Assembly: GCF_001514235.1 (NCBI RefSeq)
Contig: NZ_KQ948932.1
Span: 1 to 64,000 of the forward strand
Origin: Streptomyces caeruleatus
GTDB taxonomy: Bacteria; Actinomycetota; Actinomycetes; Streptomycetales; Streptomycetaceae
DNA length: 64,000 bases
Reading direction: 5' to 3'
Part shown: in pieces, positions 1 through 6,677 of the stretch
Numbering within the stretch: position 1 is the stretch's first letter
Layout: each line of letters opens with the position of its first letter
Made by a program: the position numbers and the translations under genes
Notes under the pieces: model-generated
Seen by the model: the letters and a program-made list of their open reading frames with translations, nothing else
Told to the model about the DNA's origin: nothing
The model's database searches: none

Positions 1-4
1 GACG

Positions 5-136
5 TCACGTTGGGGGTTGTTGAAACTTCCGTGGCGTCTTCTTTGATGGCCCGAACAGAACCCTGAGGAGTCGTGCCCGCTCGGCGGAAGAAAACGTCTT
101 GTCGGCGGTCCAGATGACCTTGGTCGCTGGCATCAT
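5..136 (-). CDS. small ORF coupled to rep, unknown function
   Basis: A 43-residue reading frame starts MMPATKVIWTAD and its ATG overlaps the rep stop codon by ATGA, so it could be translationally coupled to rep. In pSAM2/SLP1-type elements the position after rep belongs to the excisionase (xis), but this peptide is too short and shows no helix-turn-helix, so it is not called xis. It may be a degraded or element-specific gene. The stop lies at 5-7, inside the window. No function can be given. Confidence 0.35.
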   Translation of the reverse strand: MMPATKVIWTADKTFSSAERARLLRVLFGPSKKTPRKFQQPPT

Positions 137-1578
137 GCGTACCGCCGTTCTTCTTCCCTTGATTCGCGGGCGAGTTGGATGTTCATGGCGTGGTCTTCTG
201 CGATTCCGGCGGCGAAGTCGGATTCGGCGGGGGTGTAGCCGGATCCGGCGAAGCGCCAGGCGGATTCCGTGACCGTGTCCGCTCCTGGTGCCGGGCCGCC
301 CCGTCGGTGGTCGGCCCGTTCCTCACGCAGTGCGCCGTAGGTGGTGGAGTAGCGGCGGGATTTGGTGAGGATGTGGCCGCGGTAGCCGAGGCTGTGAGCC
401 CACCTGCGCAGCCGGAGGTGCTCCAGCTCGGCCAGGCCGCCCAGGCGCCAGCAGGTGGCCATCAGTGCCCGTATGTGGGTCGTGACGACGGCCGCGCGGA
501 TGTCGTCCGGGGTGGTGATGCGGTAGTCGAGTCCGGCGCCGGTTTCGGCCGCTCCCTTGGTCACGTACTTGGCCACATACCCGGCGACCGCCGACCCTGA
601 CGGCCCGTCACTATCAGGGGCTGGATGGATCGGGCGCGCGTCGAACTGCCCGCCCCAGCCGATCCGTTCGGTGCCGTAGGCGTCCGACTCGGGGACGGTG
701 ACGAAGGTGGACGCCGCCGCGTGTGTGACGGCATCGGTCAGCAGCTCTTCACTCGCCCAGGAGGCGGGCGCCGACCCGGGGCCGTCCGGGCCGTCGAGGC
801 GCACCACGGCGTGGAAGTGGATGGCCGCCCGCTTCTGGTACTCGGCGACCTTGGCGAAGGACACGACCAGGTGCTCACGGAGCTTGGAACGCGGTATGCC
901 CCCGGTGGAGGCGAGGCGGCGCCGCACGGCGGTGGTGAACAGGTTCCACAGCCGTCCGGCGTGCGCGTGCCACAGCACATGACTGACGTAGTCGTAGCAG
1001 TCCGGGCACAGCGGCAGCCCGACCAGGCGGTCATCCTCGCCATGGATACGGCCGCAGCCCAGGGGGCGCCCGTGCTCGCACGCCGGATCATCCCAGCGCG
1101 GACGGCAGCGCGTACCGTCGAGGGCGTGGTGCACGGGTCCGAACGAGGGGGCCGTCAGGGTCACGAAGAGACGGGGGCGCTCCGTTACGGCGCCGGGCAC
1201 CCCTTTGCCGCCCGACAGGCCCGCGCGCACGAGCTGATAGGTGTCTCCGGCGTGCAGGTAGGAGCAGGTCGGGCAGACCGAGGCGCGCCGGTTGCCGCAG
1301 CGCACGGCCAGCCGCTCGCCGGGTTCGTCGGCGGTCGAGTAGGAGGAGATCACCTCACCGGTTACGGGGTTGAGGGTGAGTGTGGAGCCGGACAGGTAGA
1401 TGGGGTGGGCGCATCCTCCGATGGCTTTGATCTGTGCCAGCCAGCGCGAGAACTTCGGATCGTTGACGAGGCGGGTGAGGTCACGATCGGCATCGGAGAT
1501 CAGCCGCAGGCTCCTTTCCCGCTCCAGTTCGGTGGAGCGGTTCTTCAGGGTGGTCACGTCGTGTGAGGGGTTGAGCAC
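133..1578 (-). CDS. rolling-circle replication initiator protein (RepSA-like)
   Basis: This protein (about 481 aa) belongs to the replication initiators of actinomycete plasmids and integrative elements of the pSAM2/RepSA type, which nick a double-strand origin to start rolling-circle replication. The visible support is an HUH metal-binding motif (IHFHAVV), a downstream Tyr/Lys motif (YVAKYVTKG) suited to the nicking tyrosine, and Cys pairs near the N-terminus (RASVCPTC) and in the middle (LPLCPDC) that look like zinc ribbons. The GTG at 1578 is preferred over an earlier GTG at 1608 because TGGAGG lies at 1585-1590, six bases upstream. Two copies of a 16-bp near-palindrome lie just upstream and are probably its operators. 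The gene faces away from the XRE regulator at 2457. An integrase would be expected left of the window. Confidence 0.85.
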   Translation of the reverse strand: MLNPSHDVTTLKNRSTELERERSLRLISDADRDLTRLVNDPKFSRWLAQIKAIGGCAHPIYLSGSTLTLNPVTGEVISSYSTADEPGERLAVRCGNRRASVCPTCSYLHAGDTYQLVRAGLSGGKGVPGAVTERPRLFVTLTAPSFGPVHHALDGTRCRPRWDDPACEHGRPLGCGRIHGEDDRLVGLPLCPDCYDYVSHVLWHAHAGRLWNLFTTAVRRRLASTGGIPRSKLREHLVVSFAKVAEYQKRAAIHFHAVVRLDGPDGPGSAPASWASEELLTDAVTHAAASTFVTVPESDAYGTERIGWGGQFDARPIHPAPDSDGPSGSAVAGYVAKYVTKGAAETGAGLDYRITTPDDIRAAVVTTHIRALMATCWRLGGLAELEHLRLRRWAHSLGYRGHILTKSRRYSTTYGALREERADHRRGGPAPGADTVTESAWRFAGSGYTPAESDFAAGIAEDHAMNIQLARESREEERRYA

Positions 1579-1606
1579 AGGGCACCTCCAGAGCGCAAGC
1601 CCATCC

Positions 1607-1680
1607 ACTTATCCGGATGAGTCGGGATGGAGATCTTCACTCAACCAATGGCGCAAGGTCAACCGCTTATCCGGATGAGT
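1607..1680. promoter_or_regulatory. paired near-palindromic operators upstream of rep
   Basis: Two copies of CTTATCCGGATGAGT lie at 1608-1622 and 1666-1680, 58 bp apart in direct orientation. Each is centred on the perfect palindrome ATCCGGAT; with one more base on the left the first copy reads ACTTATCCGGATGAGT, a 16-bp palindrome with one mismatched pair. They sit 30-100 bp upstream of the rep start, where a repressor would control replication. The XRE regulator at 2457 or an element-encoded KorSA-like repressor outside the window are candidate binders (inference). Confidence 0.55.
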
Positions 1681-1813
1681 GCGTGCCTGGGCTGAATGCG
1701 GTGATCTCGCGTCAGCTGGGCGGCCGGTTGCGGCGCGGGTCCATGCGCTCACCGGGATGCGGAGCAGACGTAGGTGGGGAGCATGTGGCGTAAGTTGTCT
1801 TCACTTCTTTGAA

Positions 1814-1880
1814 GGCGCGCCTTCGGCGCGCCGCCGGGGCCGCTTGCCGCACCCCGGCCCGGCATGCGGCCTTCGGCCGG
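1814..1880. terminator. tandem TTC(G)-loop GC hairpins
   Basis: GGCGCGCC, TTC, GGCGCGCC at 1814-1832 forms an 8-bp hairpin, equivalent to a 7-bp stem closed by a C(UUCG)G tetraloop. CGGCC, TTC, GGCCG at 1867-1879 forms a second one. Both are very stable but lack a T-tract. They may end transcription or insulate rep from the region to the right. Confidence 0.35.
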
Positions 1881-2116
1881 TCCGGTCCGGGGCGCCGCAG
1901 CCCCGGCGCGCGGACCAGGACGACGCCAGAAAGTGAGCCGGTCCGCCACAGCAGCCCACCCCGTAGGCCCTCTCCGGTGAGCTGTGGCCCGTGCTCACGG
2001 CCTCCAGCACCTCAGCCACCGATCCGCGCCGGGACCACTCACCGGCCAGCCCAAGACCCTGTCCCCGTCGGTATCAAGCAGCTCGACGCGGCCGGAGGCC
2101 ACCGCCGACTAGGGGT

Positions 2117-2310
2117 GGGGTTAAACCCCGCGTGGCTGGGGGCCGACGGCCTACGAGGCTTTAGGCAGCCACCATGGAGCGAGCCTCTAAGAACAGGGGG
2201 CCGATCGGGCTATTGCGGGCAGGTCCCAAAGACTGCCCGATCCGCCAGGCAGCGTAAGGCCCCCTGTTCACTCGCTCCATGGCAGCTCCCGCCCAAAGCC
2301 TCTACGGCCG
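2117..2310. repeat. large nested inverted repeat, candidate plasmid origin structure
   Basis: The 850 bases between rep and the XRE gene hold no convincing gene but a large interrupted inverted repeat. The left arm has CGGCC at 2147-2151, GAGGCTTT at 2155-2162, CCATGGAGCGAG at 2172-2183 and GAACAGGGGGCC at 2191-2202. The right arm carries the complements in reverse order at 2258-2310 (GGCCCCCTGTTC, CTCGCTCCATGG, AAAGCCTC, GGCCG). An inner stem, GATCGGGC (2203-2210) with GCCCGATC (2235-2242), closes a 24-base loop. A separate 13-bp palindrome GGGGTTAAACCCC lies at 2117-2129. Extended structures like this serve as single-strand origins or incompatibility loci in rolling-circle plasmids; that role here is inferred from the adjacent HUH Rep. 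Confidence 0.55.
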
Positions 2311-2456
2311 GCGGCGTGCCCACACCGCGCCACAACCGCACTGCACGCGCACAAAGCTACGGCCCCCGCCCAAGCCTGCAACGGGGGCCGATCGCAGTTC
2401 CCCGGCAACAGGCCAGGGGTACCGTTCTGGTGTCGATGCAGAACGGAGAGACCAGT

Positions 2457-3641
2457 ATGCCCCCGCACACTGACGAGCACACGGGCGCACGCATCGCGCG
2501 TACGCGCAAAGTCCGCCGGTTGACGCAACGCGAGTTGGCCGACCTCTCACACGTCTCCTATAGCACCCTGACAAAGGTGGAGCAGGGCGCCTTGCCCGCG
2601 AGCCCCTCAGTGATCGGCGCACTCGCCCGCGCAATGTCCGTACCGGTCACGGAGCTAACCGGTCAGCCCTACCTCGAAGAGCTGAGGCAAGACCAGCTCG
2701 ATGGCCTGATCAACCCGATTCGCGAGGCCCTGAACATCTACGATCTGGGCCCGGACCCGGATGTGATCCCGCGCCCCGTCGAGGAGTTGGAGGCGCACGC
2801 CGAGAAGCTGTGCGCCATGGTCCGCGCGACGAACATCAAGCAGGTTGCCGCCGACCTTCCCGGCCTCATCCACGAAGCCACGACGACGGCGCACACGGCC
2901 CCAGCAGACCGCAACTGGCGGCTGCTTGCGAGCACGTACCGGACCGCCTACGACGTGACGACGAAACTCGGGTTCCCCGACCTGTGCACAGTGGCACTTG
3001 ACCGCATGGACTGGGCAGCACAGCGGGCCTCTGACCCCGCCCTGAGCGGGATGCGCCAGTACCTGCGAGCCCTCGCCTACCTCCGGGCAAGCGACTACCG
3101 GACGGGCAAGCGGCTGGTCCGGTTGGGCATGGCCACCCTGGACCAGGCGGAGCCCGGGCGAGTGACCGATGTCCTTACCGGACAGCTCCACCTGGGCGCC
3201 GCCGTCCTCGCAGGACGTGACAAGGACAAGGACACCGCAGAAGGGCATCTCAGCGAGGCCGAGCGCATCGCGAATCGGACCGGCCCGGCTGAGAAGGTGC
3301 ACTGGCTGTCCTTCGGTCCGACCAACGTCGGCGTGCACCGGGTCAGCGTGCTGGCTGAACTGGACCTGTACCCCGAAGCCGTCCATTCCGCGCAGGAGAT
3401 CACCGTCCCGGACGGGTGGCCGCCGTCCCGACTCGCACACCATCACGCCGATGTGGCACGAGCGCAGATGTGGACGGGCCACACGGACAGCGCGTTCAAG
3501 AGCCTCTTGAAGGCACGCAAGCTCGCCCCACAGCAAACGCGGTATCACCCCACAGTCCGCGAAACCTACGCCGGACTGGAGGCGGCCAAGCGCAGGATGC
3601 CTGACACCTTCAGCAACTATGGGACATGGCTGGGTAGGTGA
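2457..3641 (+). CDS. XRE-family regulator with helical repeat C-terminus
   Basis: A 394-aa protein with an N-terminal helix-turn-helix of the XRE/Cro type (GARIARTRKVRRLTQRELAD... SYSTLTKVEQG, residues about 10-60). A long alpha-helical C-terminal part follows, with TPR-like pairs of helices (for example YLRASDYRTGKRLVRLGMA and SAFKSLLKARKLAP). Such proteins are common in streptomycetes and their mobile elements, where they regulate a short neighbouring operon. The ATG at 2457 is chosen because GGAG lies nine bases upstream; an in-frame ATG at 2436 is possible. It diverges from rep and precedes a train of small genes that it may control. Its target is unknown. Confidence 0.75.
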   Translation: MPPHTDEHTGARIARTRKVRRLTQRELADLSHVSYSTLTKVEQGALPASPSVIGALARAMSVPVTELTGQPYLEELRQDQLDGLINPIREALNIYDLGPDPDVIPRPVEELEAHAEKLCAMVRATNIKQVAADLPGLIHEATTTAHTAPADRNWRLLASTYRTAYDVTTKLGFPDLCTVALDRMDWAAQRASDPALSGMRQYLRALAYLRASDYRTGKRLVRLGMATLDQAEPGRVTDVLTGQLHLGAAVLAGRDKDKDTAEGHLSEAERIANRTGPAEKVHWLSFGPTNVGVHRVSVLAELDLYPEAVHSAQEITVPDGWPPSRLAHHHADVARAQMWTGHTDSAFKSLLKARKLAPQQTRYHPTVRETYAGLEAAKRRMPDTFSNYGTWLGR

Positions 3642-3674
3642 CACTGCGTCAATCGATGGCCGGGGCTATCAACG

Positions 3675-3845
3675 ATGTCTGATAGTTCCGGCCTTCGCAT
3701 GTCGGCACGATGCCAGGGTCAGGAGACCCCCGCGACCGTGCGACCGGTCCGGGGGCGTGGCCACCAACCATCGGGGTTGACGACAGTGCCCAAAGCTACA
3801 ACCAGGATCATCACGCTGTGGGAGCGGGCGGGGGTGAGCGCGTGA
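3675..3845 (+). CDS. possible small ORF leading the 3842-4948 gene train
   Basis: A 56-codon frame runs from ATG 3675 to TGA 3843-3845, with an internal GTG at 3786 giving a 19-residue peptide (MPKATTRIITLWERAGVSA). Its stop overlaps the GTG start of the next gene by GTGA, the same coupling used down the train. There is no clear ribosome binding site for ATG 3675, and GC bias at third positions is weak in the first half. The downstream part may only be a coupling leader peptide. Confidence 0.22.
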   Translation: MSDSSGLRMSARCQGQETPATVRPVRGRGHQPSGLTTVPKATTRIITLWERAGVSA

Positions 3846-4051
3846 GCTCGTCGAGGACGTACCCCAGTCCGCCCGTCGAACTGCCGCTGAGGCTCGATGG
3901 CGACCCGAAGCCCGCGCCGGATTGCGACGTGTGCCAAGCGTTGGACAGGCAGCGTTCGCTAGCCCACGCACAGCGCGACATGTCCAAGGTCTCGGACTTC
4001 AACGTCGAGATCCGGAACCACCCGCACACGAGTCGGGGGCGGCGCTCGTGA
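3842..4051 (+). CDS. small CxxC protein of unknown function
   Basis: A 69-aa hydrophilic protein starting with GTG after a purine-rich stretch. It has a CDVC pair followed by ALDRQRSLAHAQRD and SDFNVEIRNHPH. Small proteins with this CxxC and NVEIRxHxH layout occur next to XRE regulators in Streptomyces genomes (family knowledge, no name known to me). The two Cys and the C-terminal His residues could bind a metal ion. The stop overlaps the next start by GTGA, so the genes are probably co-translated. Confidence 0.55.
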   Translation: MSSSRTYPSPPVELPLRLDGDPKPAPDCDVCQALDRQRSLAHAQRDMSKVSDFNVEIRNHPHTSRGRRS

Positions 4052-4311
4052 TCCTCATGATCCAGCACAAGAGCGCACGCGCTGAAGCGGATCACACGGC
4101 GGCGCTGCTGCGAGCGGCCCTGCAACGCGCCGGAATCCCCGAGCGTGAGGCCGCGCGGGTGCGTGCCCTGGTGATCGAGGGGCGTGCGTACGTGGGTATC
4201 GGGGCGCTTCCGGTCGGTTCGGCGGTGAGGCTGTTGGAAGCGCTGCCCCTGGCTCTCGTCAAGAGCGACGCCGACACCAGCCCGGCTGAGCCTACGGGGG
4301 TGACGGGATGA
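4048..4311 (+). CDS. small protein of unknown function in the XRE gene train
   Basis: An 87-aa protein begun by GTG 4048 (an ATG three codons further is possible). It is mostly helical: KSARAEADHTAALLRAALQRAGI, then EREAARVRALVIEGRAYVGIGAL, then a segment predicted to bind or pack (SAVRLLEAL). It is coupled on both sides by 4-base overlaps, with 3842 upstream and 4308 downstream. I do not recognise a family. It probably belongs functionally with the preceding XRE regulator and the Cys-bearing neighbours. Confidence 0.5.
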   Translation: MILMIQHKSARAEADHTAALLRAALQRAGIPEREAARVRALVIEGRAYVGIGALPVGSAVRLLEALPLALVKSDADTSPAEPTGVTG

Positions 4312-4535
4312 GTCGCGCGGTTCTGCGGTTCGTGCCTCACACGATCCGGCATGTACCAGACCTTGAGTCCACTCGTGAAGCGTTCTGCGCTGCGGGCGGC
4401 TGCAAGGGGACTTCCGGTCCTGGTGATGAAGACGCCGTTCAGATGTGGTGCCTTCGGCATACGGGCCTGAACCCCGGTCATGACCTCTTCCGGCGTGTGT
4501 TCACCGACCACGCGCGCGTGACACGGGATGACTGA
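4308..4535 (+). CDS. small Cys/His protein of unknown function (DUF7848-like)
   Basis: A 75-aa protein whose ATG overlaps the previous stop (ATGA). It has the order VPHTIRHVPD, then FCAAGGCKGTSGP, then MWCLRHTGLNPGHDLFRRVFTDHARV. Streptomycetes carry many small proteins with this Cys, Cys and CLRHTG..HDLFRR arrangement, usually listed as an uncharacterised domain family (I think DUF7848; recalled, not checked). The Cys and His residues could coordinate zinc. It precedes the 137-aa gene with a TGATG overlap. Confidence 0.55.
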   Translation: MSRAVLRFVPHTIRHVPDLESTREAFCAAGGCKGTSGPGDEDAVQMWCLRHTGLNPGHDLFRRVFTDHARVTRDD

Positions 4536-4948
4536 TGCGCCAGTGCACGGCCACAGCCGAAGTGCTGCTCACGGATATTTTGATAGCCATTCTCGCCGGA
4601 CAAGGGCAGATCTCCAGTCAGGACTGTGAGGACATCCCCGACACGGCCCGATGCCAACTCGGCCTCTGGCATGGAGACGAACACGCCGACTTCGTCTGGG
4701 AGTGGGAGCACAAGCCGCATGAGGGACTGTGGGCGCGCTGGACACCGGACGGGGTGATGCGGTTCGAGTCGCTGGCGCACTGCGAGATCACTGATGGCTC
4801 GGACGACGGCGACGCATGCTGGCTCTACCGGGACCACGCCCGCGAACACTCGTGGGCTCTGCGTGACCCGGCGATGGAAGCGTTCCGCCGACAGGTGCTC
4901 GCGGAGAACGCTGGATTGCTCGCGTGGCTCACCAGGCAGCGAGAGTAA
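4535..4948 (+). CDS. uncharacterised 137-aa protein, last gene of the train
   Basis: The ATG at 4535 overlaps the preceding stop (TGATG). The protein is rich in Trp and acidic residues (LWHGDEHADFVWEWEHKPHEGLWARWTPDG) and ends in a helical part (AMEAFRRQVLAENAGLLAWLTRQRE). No family is recognised. The operon ends 12 bases later in a perfect 20-bp inverted repeat. Its place at the end of a regulator-led train in an element suggests an accessory function such as maintenance or host interaction, which is only a guess. Confidence 0.5.
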   Translation: MRQCTATAEVLLTDILIAILAGQGQISSQDCEDIPDTARCQLGLWHGDEHADFVWEWEHKPHEGLWARWTPDGVMRFESLAHCEITDGSDDGDACWLYRDHAREHSWALRDPAMEAFRRQVLAENAGLLAWLTRQRE

Positions 4949-4960
4949 GGGACTGCACTA

Positions 4961-5010
4961 CACGTGAAGACGTCCCCGGCGATTCGGCAAGCCGGGGACG
5001 TCTTCACGTG
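4961..5010. terminator. perfect 20-bp inverted repeat
   Basis: Arms 4961-4980 and 4991-5010 are exact complements over 20 bp, around the 10-base loop GATTCGGCAA. The hairpin lies 12 bases after the last gene of the + strand train and 61 bases after the 3' end of the minus-strand yccF-like gene, so it can serve as a bidirectional terminator. It may also mark the right side of the element-type DNA. Confidence 0.7.
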
Positions 5011-5071
5011 GTGCTGTTCTGTTCCAGCTATGCCCGCTGGACTGTGCAGGGGGCCGTGGGCGAAAAGGAAA

Positions 5072-5473
5072 TCAGCGCCTGCCGAACGCCTCGTCAGTGG
5101 CGACGACCTCTACGCCCAGGGGCGTAAGGGAGATCGGAATCAGTTTGAGGTTCGCCCAGCCGAAGGGAATTCCGATGATCGACAGGAAGAGCGGGATGCT
5201 CGTGATCAGATGGCCGATGGCCAGCCACCAGCCCGCGAAGACGATCCAGATCACGTTGCCGATGAGCGAGGCCGCCCCGGCGTCCCGCTTCGGCACCGTA
5301 GTGCGACCGAATGGCCACAGAACGAAGCCAGCGATCCGCAGCGAGGCTACGCCGAAGGGGATCGTCACGATGAGGACGAAGCAGATCAGCGCAGCCACTG
5401 TGTAGGCGATTGCCATCCAGATCCCGCAGAAGATCAACCACAGGATGTTGAGGACGAGGTTGATCGGTTTCAT
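5072..5473 (-). CDS. YccF domain-containing inner membrane protein
   Basis: A 133-aa membrane protein with two matching halves, each containing a hydrophobic stretch followed by the YccF signature (VTIPFGVASLRIAGFVLWPFGR near residue 40, and IIGIPFGWANLKLIPISLTPLG near residue 105). YccF proteins are small integral membrane proteins of unknown role, usually with four membrane spans. The ATG at 5473 has GGGGAAG seven bases upstream. Roughly 120 bases beyond its start, on the other strand, lies a fragment of a second YccF gene. Confidence 0.85.
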   Translation of the reverse strand: MKPINLVLNILWLIFCGIWMAIAYTVAALICFVLIVTIPFGVASLRIAGFVLWPFGRTTVPKRDAGAASLIGNVIWIVFAGWWLAIGHLITSIPLFLSIIGIPFGWANLKLIPISLTPLGVEVVATDEAFGRR

Positions 5474-5588
5474 GATCGCTTCCCCTTCAAGATTGACACT
5501 CGTACATGGTCTCACCTGCCAGTATCCGGCGCTTAAGTATGAAGCCGGAACCGCAACGGCCGGGTGGGAGTGTTGTGAGCGTCGGGGA

Positions 5589-5693
5589 GTGATCCCGTTC
5601 GGCATCGCCAACTTCAAGCTGATCCCGGTCTCGTTGTTCCCGCTGGGCCGCGAGATCGTGTCGACGAACCAGCCGTTCGCATCGACCTGGTAG
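5589..5693 (+). pseudogene. C-terminal remnant of a second yccF-like gene
   Basis: The + strand frame reads VIPFGIANFKLIPVSLFPLG followed by REIVSTNQPFASTW and a stop. It matches the C-terminal signature of YccF and parallels the intact neighbour (IPFGWANLKLIPISLTPLG). Sequence before 5586 shows no YccF similarity, so about 100 N-terminal codons have been lost. It is diverged from the intact copy, so it is a paralogue remnant and not a recent duplication. It is followed by a terminator-like hairpin at 5711-5743. Confidence 0.7.
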
Positions 5694-5710
5694 GCACCTT
5701 CGCGGCGCAC

Positions 5711-5743
5711 CGGCTTCCGTCCGGAGGTCCCGGACGGAAGCCG
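5711..5743. terminator. 14-bp hairpin after the yccF remnant
   Basis: CGGCTTCCGTCCGG (5711-5724) pairs exactly with CCGGACGGAAGCCG (5730-5743) around AGGTC, and GGTTTTCC follows. It is the likely original terminator of the truncated yccF gene. Confidence 0.6.
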
Positions 5744-5747
5744 AAGG

Positions 5748-5774
5748 TTTTCCACAGCCCCACAGTTGTCCACA
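5748..5774 (+). promoter_or_regulatory. two DnaA-box-like sequences
   Basis: TTTTCCACA (5748-5756) and TTGTCCACA (5766-5774) lie 9 bp apart. The second is an exact match to the preferred Streptomyces DnaA box. They lie upstream of the SMI1/KNR4-like gene. Two boxes can titrate DnaA or regulate a promoter; there is no sign of an origin here. Confidence 0.4.
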
Positions 5775-5814
5775 GGCCGGATCGATTGTCAGTGGCGGCT
5801 TGCATCATGAACGC

Positions 5815-6381
5815 ATGACCGAGAACGAGCAGTTGCTGACGAGCGTGGCGGGCAAGGCCCGCAATGTCCGCCCGTGGGGCTGGACCTCCCTCCCCGAGCC
5901 AGTGGACGCGGCCACCCTGGCTCGCGCCGAGGCTGCGCTCGGCTTCCCCCTGCCCCAACTGCTCGCCGACCTCTACCTGCGCATAGGTGACGGCGGATTC
6001 GGTCCGGAGTACGGCCTGTTGCCCCTGCTCGACAGCCCTCCGGCCGGCGAGCCCGCCGCCGTCACGCAGTACCTCACCAACCGCGAGAGCGGCCGAGAGG
6101 ACCCCGACTGGCCCTGGCCCGAAGGCGTCCTACCGATCTCCCACTGGGGCTGCGCGATGTACGCCTGCGTGGACTGCCGCAGCCCTCAGGCCACCGTCCT
6201 CCTCTTCGAACCGAACGCCGACGACGCCGACCAGGCATGGTACGTGGACGCGCCGAGCCTCACGGAGTGGCTGCGTGCCTGGATCGACGGCACAGGTTGG
6301 TACGAGGAGACGAACAAGGATGTGGAGCCGACGCCGTGGGCCGATTTCCGCATACGCACGGCCACGCGACAGGTGTCCTGA
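5815..6381 (+). CDS. SMI1/KNR4 family protein
   Basis: A 188-aa soluble protein with the SMI1/KNR4 (SUKH) layout: a helix then LARAEAALGFPLPQLLADLYLRIGDGGFGPEYGLLPL, a central WPEGVLPISHWGCAMYACVDC strand region and a C-terminal SLTEWLRAWIDG helix. In bacteria this superfamily includes immunity proteins against polymorphic toxins as well as many proteins of unknown role. No toxin gene lies next to it, so it may be a stand-alone or orphan member. The ATG at 5815 is used; the TTG at 5800 is less likely. Confidence 0.8.
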   Translation: MTENEQLLTSVAGKARNVRPWGWTSLPEPVDAATLARAEAALGFPLPQLLADLYLRIGDGGFGPEYGLLPLLDSPPAGEPAAVTQYLTNRESGREDPDWPWPEGVLPISHWGCAMYACVDCRSPQATVLLFEPNADDADQAWYVDAPSLTEWLRAWIDGTGWYEETNKDVEPTPWADFRIRTATRQVS

Positions 6382-6677
6382 GAAGGGCCGCGAATGGGCC
6401 GCGGGCAGCGATGGACCGGAGGACGATCGCCGCGACACGGCCGGGTGAGTGGATCAACGGCCACTGAGCGGACCGCGACGACCACCCAAGTCAGCCCGAC
6501 TGCGCCCGCGCTTTTCCGCGAACCGGTCATGCCGCCACAAGGCCAAGGCTCAGACACCAACCCGGCCCTGCTCTCTCCCATCGCCCCCCGCAAGCCCCCC
6601 CCCGCAAGCCCCCAACAACGACGCACCCGCGTACGTCGGCTGCCTACCCCGTAGCCGTGCGCGCCCGTATCACCGGG
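6382..6677. other. gene-free, C-rich spacer
   Basis: About 300 bases between the SMI1 gene and the 3' end of the permease hold no credible gene. The only feature is a run of C-tracts around 6590-6612 (CCCCCCCCGCAAGCCCCC). No terminator or promoter stands out. Confidence 0.5.

Noticed and set aside
5..136. Excisionase gene after rep
   Set aside because: The 43-residue frame has the right place but no helix-turn-helix and is too short.
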